From contig SPDT01000001.1 in NCBI GenBank assembly GCA_008477525.1, positions 2,542,001-2,606,000 of the forward strand: 64,000 nt of DNA, in the 5' to 3' direction. The notes under the pieces are model-generated. The model saw only the letters and a program-made list of their open reading frames with translations, made no database searches and was not told the origin of the DNA. Source of the stretch: Hypomyces perniciosus (Eukaryota; Ascomycota; Sordariomycetes; Hypocreales; Hypocreaceae). The position numbers and the translations under genes are program-made. Positions 55,046 to 64,000 of the stretch are shown one piece after another (position 1 is the stretch's first letter; each line of letters opens with the position of its first letter).

Positions 55046-57488
55046 TTACAGCTCGTCCGTGATGGGCTCGCCAAGACCGCCCTTCGGAATCTTTGCAAAA
55101 GCGGCTCGATACTGTGACAAAGGGTGTTAGTTAGTCCGTCCGCCTGCATGTCATCAAGGGTCATAGTCATAGTCATAGTTAGTTGCCATACCTGTAGGAT
55201 GAAATTCACAATCAATGCAATCATCATGGCGGCACTGATGATGATCGGTCCCACCATGTTGTCAAAGTCCTTGCCGCTCCTCTCCATAATCATGCTCCGT
55301 CGCAGTCGCAGCATGGAGTAGCCCCAGATGCCCGCAAACGCCGCGATGCCAATGTAGACGATGCCTATCGCCCGCACCACAACGCTGTCACCTGCGGCCG
55401 AGAACAACGCCAACGCAAGAGTGCCCTGCAGGATGGCAATGTGCTGCCACTTGAGAAAGGTACGTTCGTTGGCCAGCCACACCTTGGGCTCGACCTTGAG
55501 CTCGCCCTTGTTCTTGATCCATTGCGTCGGCTCGACCACACCCTCCGGAAGCTGAGCCTTCTGAGCCCGCTTGGCCTTGGCATACTTGGAAAGGGACAAG
55601 CCAGGGAGAACAGAGGAGAGTGTGCCGTATCCGCTCTGTTGCGCCTGGAAGCTACCTTCACCTTCCTCATCCTCTCCGGCGGGAAGAGCGCTACTTTGTC
55701 TGAGGGATCGGGACATGAGCGCTGCGGAATCAGCAGCCATCCGCTCTGCCAAGTACGACTGTCCTACAGGCGAGCTTTGAGCAGCTTTATAGGAGTTGGG
55801 CATTGTGCCAATGAGGCTGCCCACAGCCATGACGTCATCAGCGCGCTGGGCCCGACGCTGCTCCTCCTCTTCAAACGCCTTCTGGGGATCCTTGCGAATA
55901 TCCGTTTCAAGATCGCTGAGCCAGAAAGGCAGGTTGTTCACGTAGTCGTCAAAGAGAGAAGCAACACCGTGCACAAACTTGGAGAATCGTGGAGTCGGGT
56001 GCACCAGGTGAGAGGCCATCAAATCTTCAATCCAAGAAGGACGCTTGCGGTTACCGTCCTCCTTCAGCTTGATCTCCAAAACAGCATAAGGGAACTTGGA
56101 AACCTCGCTCTGGTTGATATTTTGGAAGGGGTATTTCATATTACTATTATCAATATCGAGTCGGTGCCATTCATTGGGGTCACGACACGGCCGGCTCTGA
56201 TCCAACGTGTCCTCTCGGATAAAAGCCAGGTCAGTGTCGATCGAGATGCGGACGCGATCGTCGGCGGGTTTCTGGAAGGCGGTGCGGACGTAGTTGGCTC
56301 TCAGCACTGGCGTCAGCTTCTTCTTCTGCTGGAACTCTTGCACCTTGGCGACGGTAGTCTTGAAAGCCTCGATCTGCTCTGCCAGCTGACCTTGGCGTTC
56401 CATTTTTTGGATTGCCTTCTCCGCCGTGTACTCGCCGTCTAGGAACAGCTTGATGTACTTGTCCTTGATGTCAAACTTGTATTCCTCGCTGCTGCCGCTG
56501 GCGTCGGCCTTCTTCTGCTCCACAAAGATCTCTGGCTTAGCGCTGAGCTGGCCATGCCAGCGCACACGCAGGGAGGATGTCTCAGACTGGCGCTCGACCT
56601 TTTCAGAGTATAGATCGAACTTGGTGTTGTCGAAATAAATCGAGGTGATGGAAGGTGAGTCGGAACCATCCAGCTCCTTGGCGGACTGCTCGCTGTAGAC
56701 GAGGGCCGGAAGTCGACGGAGGATCAAGGTCTTGACCTCGAGAAGGTTATCGGGATGCACCCAGACTATACAAGCGGTCAGTAGCTTCCAGGGATAGCAA
56801 GTCGCAGCGAGCACATACACTTGTGAGCAGTGTACCTCTCTCCATTGTGCGTTTCTCCCGGTATCTCAAGGCCCAGTGGCACCTGGTCTCCTTCTTCCAA
56901 TTGCTGCCTGATGGCAAAATACATGATAGACAGCTTTGTCAGCACCGGCGAGTAGCCCTGCTCCGAATTGAACGGTCTCTGCGCCAGGCTCAACGTCATC
57001 ATCGGCCGGACCTTGTAGCGACCGCCTCTCTTGCGGTCATGCTTCTTGACAATCTTGAGAAAGCTCGTGTAGTTGATGCTGCTGTACTTCTTCAGCTCCT
57101 TGACCTCATTGGTGATGTTGTCAAGCTCTCCCTCGAGTTCCTTCAAGCGAGAGACCGTCTCTTCGCGGCTGACGCCTGGCTTGTCATCGCCCTTGTTATC
57201 ATCGTCGCCATTGGGCTCAACAGGCGGTGCGAGCTCCTTCAGCTTCTCAAAGGCGGTATCGACCCTCTGCTTGATGGCATCGAAGCGCTCCTGCTGGAAC
57301 TGCGCGACCTTCTCGAGCTGGACATTGAAGATCTCGTCGCAGAAGCGGTTCTCATCCTCCTCGGTCCACGGCACGTTGTCGTCGTCAGACTGGTCCTCGC
57401 GAAGGAGGATCTTAAGCTTGCCGTAGTCCACGTACTTGTCCTTCCATGGCGGGTATATGGACTCGCGAAGGGTCTTGCCGAAGCGCAT
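55046..57488 (-). CDS. vtc4: Vacuolar transporter chaperone 4, polyphosphate polymerase (VTC4)
   Basis: Catalytic subunit of the VTC complex, which makes polyphosphate from ATP and moves it into the vacuole. Three exons on the minus strand: 56,819-57,488, 55,192-56,765 and 55,046-55,111. The introns are 53 bp (gtatgt...atag) and 80 bp (gtatgg...acag), giving 769 residues. Residues 1 to ~190 are an SPX domain (MRFGKTLRESIYPPWKDKYV, then the lysine-rich YTSFLKIVKKHDRK inositol-pyrophosphate site). The central VTC polymerase domain has SITSIYFDN, the arginine pair in SSLRVRWHG, EIFVEQKKA and YAVLEIKLK. The C-terminus has three membrane helices (HIAILQGTLALALFSAAG, AIGIVYIGIAAFAGIWGYS, VGPIIISAAMMIALIVNFIL) and ends GLGEPITDEL, typical of VTC4 and not of VTC2/3. 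Expected to respond to phosphate status through SPX. Complete and normal. Confidence 0.93.
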
Positions 57489-58215
57489 TGTCGTCGCCCT
57501 TGATAAACCGAATCAGTGGCTGTTTTGCTCTTCGTGCTGGAGGGTCTGCGCCTTGTCTCGTGGTGTAACGTGTACGAGTTGGACTCCGCAAACCTGGGAA
57601 AAATTAAGATCCAAGGGAAGAATGCAGTTGCCAAGGTACGTAGTGATGTGCCCGCGTCGCCACACGTGCGTCCAGGCCTTCGATTCTTACCGTAACAGAC
57701 GTCAATACTTCCCCAAGCGGGCTGGAACGCTCCCCCCAGGCGCTAAAATTCAGCAGGGAACCCCACCTGTGCTTCGGACCTACAGTGGCTCCCGTAGCAG
57801 CCATTGGCCTATCATCTCGAGGGAAACGGCACGTGCGGACACTGTTTTCCACTGTAAGCAGCTCTGTGGCTTGGCCTCTAAAATAGCGCAGTCAAGCACA
57901 GTGGCTGGAATGCTGGCTGGAACTGATCGATGAAGACTTGGAGATACAACCGAAGTTCCTCTTGTTTGATGCATTGATCCTGTCATCAATGGATTATGTG
58001 TTCAGAAAGAAATCCCGATAATCTTGGCATGAGAAATAATGTTGAAAACCCAAACAACTGGTATCATTACTTTTGACATAGCAGTATCTAAGAAATCTGA
58101 AATCACATAAAACGCCCAGCTACAGCTACAGGCCTACCGAGTACTCGTAAACTCCGTACTTCATACCCGTAAACTCCGTACTTCATACCCGTAATCCATC
58201 CATCCATTCATTCCT
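57489..58215. other. Intergenic region between VTC4 and glutamate synthase
   Basis: VTC4 promoter side and glutamate synthase 3' flank. No gene supported. Near 58,148-58,192 a 22-bp unit (CGTAAACTCCGTACTTCATACC) is repeated twice in tandem, a variant of the dispersed TACTCCGTA/TACTTCGTA motif, followed by a short ATCC run. Confidence 0.6.
58148..58192. repeat. Two-copy tandem repeat with ACTCCGTACTTCATAC core
   Basis: A 22-bp unit duplicated head-to-tail within 75 bp downstream of the glutamate synthase stop codon, so probably in its 3' UTR. It contains ACTCCGTACTTCATAC, one base from the dispersed palindromic motif. Confidence 0.8.
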
Positions 58216-61200
58216 TTATTGAGCACCCATCTTCGTAAAGATCTCCTGCGCCGTTCGCTTGACAATACCGCCCGTCACAGGCAGGTTGGTGCACTTCTCC
58301 AAGTAAAGATCCACCTCGCGAGCCGCCATACGACCCTCGTTGATACCCCAGACAATAAGAGACTGGCCACGACGGGCGTCACCCGCAGCAAACACACCCT
58401 CAAGGTTGGTGCTGTACTTTCCAGGTGCCGTCTTCACGTTCTTGCGAGCATCCTTCTCAATCTCATCTCCGAGGACACGAGCCTCGGGTCCGAGGAAACC
58501 CATGGCCAGCAGAACCAGGTCAGCAGGGAAAAATTGCTGCGAGCCCTCGACCTTCTTCATGTCCCAGCCGCCACTGGCAGATCGAGTCCACTCAACACGG
58601 ATAGTGTTGATGCCCTTGACCTTGCCACTTCCATCATCGACAAACTCCTCAGACATGATGCAGTACTCGCGAGGATCCTTGCCAGTGTGCTGGCGAACCT
58701 CAGTGTGTCCGTAGTCGACACGGTAGATGCGAGGCCACTGAGGCCAGGGGTTGTCATTGGCACGCTCAGGCGGAGGCTGAGGCAGCAACTCGAAGTTGGT
58801 GACGGACTTGGCACCGTGACGAACCGAAGTTCCAATGCAGTCGTTACCGGTATCACCGCCACCAATGACCACGACATGCTTATCCTTGGCCGAGATATAG
58901 GCGTTGTCAACAAGCTCGGAGTCGAGGAGAGATTTGGTGTTCTTGTGCAGGAATTCCATAGCATAGTGAATGCCCTCCAGGTTTCGGCCCTTGATTGGCA
59001 GGTCTCGTGCAACAGTGGCACCGGTGGCAATGACGACGGCATCGTTGCTTGCCTTAAGATCCGCGAGAGAAGGCTGGCCTTCCTCGCCAATCGCCACGCC
59101 AGTCTTGAAGTTGATGCCCTCGGCAGCCATGAAGTCTGTGCGGCGCTTTACGATGCGCTTATCCAGTTTCATGTTTGGAATACCATACATCAGGAGACCA
59201 CCCAGGCGATCAGCACGCTCGTAAACCGTCACGGTGTGACCAGCCCGATTGAGCTGGTCAGCACAGGCCAAACCGGCCGGTCCAGATCCGATGATGGCGA
59301 TGTTCTTACCAGTTCGGACCTCAGGAAGCTGAGGCACCATCCAGCCCATCTCGAAGCCTCGGTCAATGATGGCGCACTCAATCGATTTGATTCCGACAGG
59401 GTCCTCGTTGATGCCCAAGACACAAGCACCCTCACAAGGAGCAGGGCAGACACGGCCGGTAAACTCGGGGAAATTGTTGGTCATGAGCAGACGGTTCAGG
59501 GCATCCTTCCACTGGTTTTGGAACACCAACTCGTTCCACTTGGGAATAATGTTGGAGATGGGGCATCCCGTCTCGGATTGGCAGAATGGCACACCGCAGT
59601 CCATGCAGCGAGCAGACTGGTACTTGAGCTCATCCTCGTCAAGACGGGAGCTAATTTCAGCCCAGTCCTTGGTTCGGGTAGCAACAGAGCGATACTTCTC
59701 CGTGCGGCGCTTGTACTTCATGAATCCCTTGGTCTTGTCGAGCACCAGAGCCCGCTTCTTCTCTGCAGCATTGTCGCCAATGGCCTCCTCCATATCCTGC
59801 AACTTGGCAGCCTTCTCCTCCTTCTTAGCGTGGACGCCAGAGACGACAGGAAGGTTGTATTCGGCACGCTTAGCCTCGGCCGCCTTGGCAGCCTCCTCCA
59901 GCAAGACACGCTTGTAATCGACAGGGAGAACCTTGACGAAGCGGGGGAGAGCACGGTTGAAGTCAACCAGGATGCGTGCTGCCAGCTCAGATCCGGTGTA
60001 GTGGTGGTGGTCCTCAATAAGGCCGCGGACAAAGGCAATCTCAGCTGGGTCTTCGAGTGGTCCGTACTCGACCATCTCGGTATTGAGCTTGGTATGGAAG
60101 TCCTGATGAATATCGAGAACATACGCAATACCACCAGACATGCCCGCAGCGAAGTTTCGACCAGTGCTGCCAAGAACCAGAACTCGTCCACCGGTCATGT
60201 ACTCACAACCGTGGTCACCAATGCCCTCAACAACCGCGGTAGCACCTGAGTTGCGGACAGCGAAACGCTCGGCAGCGACACCACGGAAGAAGCAAGTTCC
60301 GCTAGTGGCACCGTATAAGCAAACGTTGCCGATCAAAATGTTCTCTTCCGCCTTGAAAACAGCAGATCGGGGAGGATAGATGATCAGACGACCACCTGAC
60401 AAGCCCTTGCCAACATAATCGTTGGAGTCACCCTCCAGTTCAAGAGTGATACCAGGCGCGAGGAAGGCACCGAAGGATTGACCAGCTGAGCCCTTGATGT
60501 TGACATGAACGGTATCAAGCGGTAGACCAGCCTCGCCATACCTCTTAGAGATCTGGTAGGACAGTGAGGTTCCCATGGCTCGATCCGTGTTGACGACGTC
60601 GCACTCAATTCTAGACGGGAGGCCCTTGTCAAGAGTCAACTCAGCTTCCGAAATCAACTTGTTATCCAGTCGGACATAAAGCTTGTGGTCCTGTTTCCGG
60701 ACGTTGAAAGTGGCCACACCAGGTCGGAGCTTGTGTGCCGGGGTAAGGAGGAGGGACAGGTCGATATTGGCAGTCTTGTTAGTGCGAAGGTCATCTCTCA
60801 TCTTAAGAGCCTCAACACGGCCAACCATTTCATTGATGGTTCGGAATCCCAGCTTCGCCATGATGGCACGAAGCTCATTTGCCACATAGTAGAAGAAGTT
60901 GATAACATGCTCAGGAGTACCAGTGAACTTCTTACGAAGCTCAGGATCCTGGGTGGCGATACCGACAGGGCAAGTGTTCAAGTGGCATTTGCGCATCATA
61001 ATGCAGCCCATGGCAATCAAAGGAGTTGTGGCGAAACCCCATTCTTCGGCACCAAGCAAACAAGCAATGGCGACATCTCTGCCGGTTCTCAGCTGGCCAT
61101 CAGTCTGCACGACCACACGACCACGCAGGTCGTTGAGCACCAGAGTCTGGTGAGTCTCTGCAAGACCAAGCTCCCAGGGGAGACCAGCGTACTTGATACC

Positions 61201-64000
61201 GGTCCATCGGGAAGCTCCAGTACCACCGTCGTGGCCGGAGATCAAAATGTGGTCAGCCTTGGCCTTGGCTACACCGGAGGCGACGATACCAACACCAACT
61301 TCGGAGACAAGCTTCACCGAGACACGGGATCGAGGGCTCGAGCACTTCAGATCGTAAATCAGCTGCTTGAGATCCTCAATGGAGTAAATGTCGTGGTGAG
61401 GAGGAGGGGAAATGAGACCGACGCCAGGGGTGGAGTGTCGAGTGCGGGCAATGGACTTGGAGACCTTGTGACCAGGCAGTTCACCACCTTCACCAGGCTT
61501 GGCGCCCTGGGCCATCTTGATTTGAAGTTCGTCCGAGTCGGCAAGGTAGGCGGATGTGACACCAAAGCGGCCAGAGGCAACCTGCTTGATAGCGGATCGC
61601 ATGGTGTCGCCATTGGGCAAGCGCTGGGATCGCTCGGGATCCTCACCACCTTCGCCAGTGTTTGACTTGCCACCCAGTCTGTTCATAGCCACGGCCAGCG
61701 TAGAGTGGGATTCCATTGAGATGGAGCCATACGACATAGCGCCAGTGCAGAAGCGTCGGACGATGTCGGTCCATGGCTCAACTTGGTCAATGGGAACCGG
61801 TGTGCGATCCTCAAACTTGAAGTCGAGAAGACCACGGAGAGTGCAAGCCTTAATTTGCTCGTACTCGGATCTTGAGTAGGCCTCGTACGACTTGTCGTTC
61901 TTGGTACGGACAGCGTCCTGAATGTTAGCGATGGAGGTCGGGTCGTTGATGTGAGCCTCACCACCGTCACGCCAGTGGTATTCGCCAGACTCAGGAAGTG
62001 CCTTGACGCCAACGGTATACCGTGATGGGAAACCACGCTCGTGGAATCGGAAGGCGTCCTCAGCGATGAGTTCATAAGTGAGACCCTGGATACGCGAAGC
62101 AGTGCCCTTGAAGCAGCGCTCGACGACAGACTCATCAAGACCAAGGGCCTCAAAAATTTGAGCACCCTTGTATGAAGCCAAGGTCGAGATACCCATCTTG
62201 CTCATAACCTTGAGGATACCACCGTCACACGAGTGCTTGTAGTTGTGGATGAGCACGTCGTCGGCCAGCTTCTTCTTCTTGATAAGACCCTCCCTGTTGA
62301 GCTTGAGGATGCACTCCATGGCAAGGTAGGGGTTGATGGCATCAGCACCATAACCGAGCAAAACACACATGTGGTGGACCTCGCGAGCCTCAGCGGTCTC
62401 GACTACGAGAGCAGCCATTGATCGCCACTTGTTGCTGACGAGATGGTGGTGAACCATACCAGAGGCTAGTAGCGTAGAGACAGCGATACGATCGGCAGAC
62501 GTCTTTCGGTCAGAGAGAACAATGATGCGGTCGCGTGCCTCAATTGCGGCTGTGGCCTCCTTGCAGATTTCATCAAGCTGCTTCAGGTAACCCGCAACAC
62601 CCTCAGACTTCGGGAAAGTCAAGTCAATTGTCTTGACAGTCCACTCGGGGTAGATGGTGGACATGTTCTTGAGTGCATTGAACTCGGGAATGGACAGGAT
62701 GGGGCTAGGGAGCAGAAGTCGGCCGCACTGGGATGCATCCATTTCGAGCAAGTTACCCTGAGGACCAACGTAGCATTCCAAAGACATGACGATGGACTCT
62801 CGGATGGGGTCAATCGGCGGGTTGGTGACCTGCGCAAAGAGCTGTCGGAAATAGTCGTACAAAAGACGTGGCGATTGGGTCAGGCAGGCAAGGGGGCCAT
62901 CGTTACCCATGGAACCCAAGGCTTCTTTCTCGTCAGCAGCCATGGGCGCCAGTAACAGGCTGACCTGTTCGTGAGTGTAACCGAAAGAAAGCAGCAAGGG
63001 GTCACTTTGGAGCAGAAACTCATCGGGCTTGGCTGCTAGGTCAATCTTGGACTCGAGAGTCTCCAGAACTTTAGGCATGGTGATCAACTCGCGATCCAGC
63101 CAAGCACGGAAGTCGTGTCGGTTTGCTACAGCCTCCTTTAGCTCAGCATCGTCAATGATTCGACCAGCCTGTGTATCGACCAGGAGCATTTTTCCAGGCT
63201 GCAGTCGTCCCTTTTGGACAACCGACTCAGGCTCAACGGGGATGGTGCCAACTTCGGAAGCACAGATGATACGGTCATCATCCATGACATAGAATCGACA
63301 AGGTCGGAGACCGTTTCGGTCCAGGTTAGCACCGCAGTAACGTCCGTCGGCGAAGGTGAAGAGAGCAGGACCGTCCCAAGGCTCCATTTGGCAAGCAGCC
63401 CATTCGTAGAATGCGGCCTTCTTGGGGTCCATGTTTTCGTTGCCTTGCCAGGCCTCTGGAACCATAAGCATAACTGCCTCCGGAAGGGAGAGCACGCCGT
63501 TAATGGTCAGCAGCTCGAGAACATTGTCAAAGGCAGCAGAGTCAGAGCCACCATCTTCAACAACGGGGTACATCATCTCCAGCTCATCCTTGAAGATGTC
63601 GGAGTGCATGACACCCTCACGAGCACGCATCCAGTTCTTGTTGCCTCGCAAGGTGTTGATTTCTCCATTGTGGGCTGCCCATCGCAAAGGCTGAGCACGA
63701 TCCCATGAAGGGAAGGTATTTGTGGAGAAACGTGAGTGAACCAGGGCGAAGTGCGCCTCGTAGTCGGCGTTGACCAGGTCATGATAGTAGGAGTACACCT
63801 GCACAGGGGCAAGTTGTCCCTTGTAGACAATGTTCCTGTTTGAGAGCGAGCAAAGGTAGAACCAGTTGTGGAGGCCGATTGTGTGGGTGGCGCGCTTCCG
63901 GAGCACGTAAAGTTGACGCTCAAAGTACCGATCGTCGAACTTGGCTGGGTCAGTGATCTCTGGAGCATTTCCAGGACCGTAAGCAGAAGTAAGGACAATA
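58216..64000 (-). CDS. gltA: NADH-dependent glutamate synthase (GOGAT), partial at the window edge
   Basis: Converts glutamine plus 2-oxoglutarate to two glutamates using NADH: ammonium assimilation with glutamine synthetase. About 1,927 residues are visible, uninterrupted; the family is ~2,100 long, so the start and the N-terminal catalytic cysteine lie beyond 64,000. The frame is open to the edge (LTSAYGPGNAPEITDPAKF). Domains in order are the rest of the glutaminase domain (HSRFSTNTFPSW, RWAAHNGEINTLRGNKNW), the central domain, and the FMN synthase domain with the 3Fe-4S cysteines (CIMMRKCHLNTCPVG). Then come the GXGXG beta-helix region, and the fused small-subunit part with two cysteine clusters (CMDCGVPFC, CPAPCEGAC), FAD site (IIGSGPAGLACADQL) and NAD site (VVIGGGDTGNDC). 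It ends TKMGAQ. Large- and small-subunit functions in one chain identify the fungal/plant NADH type. The sequence looks intact. Confidence 0.96.
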   Translation of the reverse strand, partial: IVLTSAYGPGNAPEITDPAKFDDRYFERQLYVLRKRATHTIGLHNWFYLCSLSNRNIVYKGQLAPVQVYSYYHDLVNADYEAHFALVHSRFSTNTFPSWDRAQPLRWAAHNGEINTLRGNKNWMRAREGVMHSDIFKDELEMMYPVVEDGGSDSAAFDNVLELLTINGVLSLPEAVMLMVPEAWQGNENMDPKKAAFYEWAACQMEPWDGPALFTFADGRYCGANLDRNGLRPCRFYVMDDDRIICASEVGTIPVEPESVVQKGRLQPGKMLLVDTQAGRIIDDAELKEAVANRHDFRAWLDRELITMPKVLETLESKIDLAAKPDEFLLQSDPLLLSFGYTHEQVSLLLAPMAADEKEALGSMGNDGPLACLTQSPRLLYDYFRQLFAQVTNPPIDPIRESIVMSLECYVGPQGNLLEMDASQCGRLLLPSPILSIPEFNALKNMSTIYPEWTVKTIDLTFPKSEGVAGYLKQLDEICKEATAAIEARDRIIVLSDRKTSADRIAVSTLLASGMVHHHLVSNKWRSMAALVVETAEAREVHHMCVLLGYGADAINPYLAMECILKLNREGLIKKKKLADDVLIHNYKHSCDGGILKVMSKMGISTLASYKGAQIFEALGLDESVVERCFKGTASRIQGLTYELIAEDAFRFHERGFPSRYTVGVKALPESGEYHWRDGGEAHINDPTSIANIQDAVRTKNDKSYEAYSRSEYEQIKACTLRGLLDFKFEDRTPVPIDQVEPWTDIVRRFCTGAMSYGSISMESHSTLAVAMNRLGGKSNTGEGGEDPERSQRLPNGDTMRSAIKQVASGRFGVTSAYLADSDELQIKMAQGAKPGEGGELPGHKVSKSIARTRHSTPGVGLISPPPHHDIYSIEDLKQLIYDLKCSSPRSRVSVKLVSEVGVGIVASGVAKAKADHILISGHDGGTGASRWTGIKYAGLPWELGLAETHQTLVLNDLRGRVVVQTDGQLRTGRDVAIACLLGAEEWGFATTPLIAMGCIMMRKCHLNTCPVGIATQDPELRKKFTGTPEHVINFFYYVANELRAIMAKLGFRTINEMVGRVEALKMRDDLRTNKTANIDLSLLLTPAHKLRPGVATFNVRKQDHKLYVRLDNKLISEAELTLDKGLPSRIECDVVNTDRAMGTSLSYQISKRYGEAGLPLDTVHVNIKGSAGQSFGAFLAPGITLELEGDSNDYVGKGLSGGRLIIYPPRSAVFKAEENILIGNVCLYGATSGTCFFRGVAAERFAVRNSGATAVVEGIGDHGCEYMTGGRVLVLGSTGRNFAAGMSGGIAYVLDIHQDFHTKLNTEMVEYGPLEDPAEIAFVRGLIEDHHHYTGSELAARILVDFNRALPRFVKVLPVDYKRVLLEEAAKAAEAKRAEYNLPVVSGVHAKKEEKAAKLQDMEEAIGDNAAEKKRALVLDKTKGFMKYKRRTEKYRSVATRTKDWAEISSRLDEDELKYQSARCMDCGVPFCQSETGCPISNIIPKWNELVFQNQWKDALNRLLMTNNFPEFTGRVCPAPCEGACVLGINEDPVGIKSIECAIIDRGFEMGWMVPQLPEVRTGKNIAIIGSGPAGLACADQLNRAGHTVTVYERADRLGGLLMYGIPNMKLDKRIVKRRTDFMAAEGINFKTGVAIGEEGQPSLADLKASNDAVVIATGATVARDLPIKGRNLEGIHYAMEFLHKNTKSLLDSELVDNAYISAKDKHVVVIGGGDTGNDCIGTSVRHGAKSVTNFELLPQPPPERANDNPWPQWPRIYRVDYGHTEVRQHTGKDPREYCIMSEEFVDDGSGKVKGINTIRVEWTRSASGGWDMKKVEGSQQFFPADLVLLAMGFLGPEARVLGDEIEKDARKNVKTAPGKYSTNLEGVFAAGDARRGQSLIVWGINEGRMAAREVDLYLEKCTNLPVTGGIVKRTAQEIFTKMGAQ

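Noticed and set aside
55441..56442. Plus-strand 333-codon frame opposite VTC4
   Set aside because: Antisense shadow of the VTC4 polymerase domain.
58219..60249. Plus-strand 676-codon frame opposite glutamate synthase
   Set aside because: Long antisense open frame caused by biased codon use in a highly expressed gene; composition is Leu/Ser/Val-rich with no domain.
1..64000. CRISPR arrays, rRNA and clear tRNA genes
   Set aside because: Looked for regularly spaced repeats and cloverleaf patterns; none seen. The window is eukaryotic, so CRISPR is not expected.

Overview
This window is nuclear DNA of a filamentous ascomycete (Pezizomycotina, most likely Eurotiales such as Aspergillus, Penicillium or Talaromyces). 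The evidence is short spliceosomal introns of 48 to 119 bp with gtaagt/gtgagt donors and ctaac/ctgac branch sites, fungal gene families (VTC4, NADH-GOGAT, PTH11-like, BAHD acetyltransferase, P450), and a large AT-rich transposon graveyard with the C-to-T/G-to-A decay expected of repeat-induced point mutation (RIP).

Layout. (1) Positions 1 to about 29,200 form an AT-rich island with no live gene. It holds a minus-strand Gypsy relic (about 1,500-3,775). Next is a second minus-strand Gypsy with matching 167-bp LTRs (3,776-3,942 and 16,951-17,117), split by a Copia element (about 8,450-14,413) and by a separate inverted 568-bp Copia LTR (6,121-6,688). A plus-strand Gypsy follows (about 17,120-21,020), then further relics with a pair of LTRs in inverted orientation (about 24,640-25,045 and 28,140-28,561). 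(2) Positions 29,200-38,200 are a border zone of broken genes and small insertions: the 3' part of a PTH11-like membrane protein, an intact amidase, the C-terminal half of an MFS transporter, a decayed acidic ORF, a lone secreted cysteine-rich protein and a Tad/I-like LINE fragment. (3) Positions 38,211-47,126 look like a decaying secondary-metabolite gene group: an ATP-grasp ligase fused in one reading frame to an ACC-synthase-like PLP enzyme (broken by a ~750-bp insertion), a trichothecene-3-O-acetyltransferase-like BAHD enzyme and a cytochrome P450. (4) Positions 48,103-64,000 are ordinary core genome: an FGGY-family ribulokinase-like sugar kinase, a conserved gene of unknown function, the vacuolar polyphosphate polymerase VTC4, and most of NADH-dependent glutamate synthase, which runs off the right edge.

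The most notable item is the ATP-grasp/PLP fusion. The ATP-grasp domain reads in frame into the start of an ACC-synthase-like domain (LSARG...NPD...WLGNAQN), and a 50-bp phase-0 intron joins it to the rest of the fold, including the PLP-lysine segment MSKDYCAPGLRLG. With the neighbouring acyltransferase and P450 it suggests an amino-acid-derived product. Loss of the ATP-binding segment through the insertion, plus a one-base slip at a splice junction, suggests this copy is dead. Intact homologues in related genomes would be the place to look. A second unexplained signal is a dispersed TACGGAGTA / TACTTCGTA motif found only between genes in the right half of the window, once as a perfect 30-bp palindrome.

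Exon boundaries were worked out by hand from reading frame and splice consensus. No alignment or database search was available.
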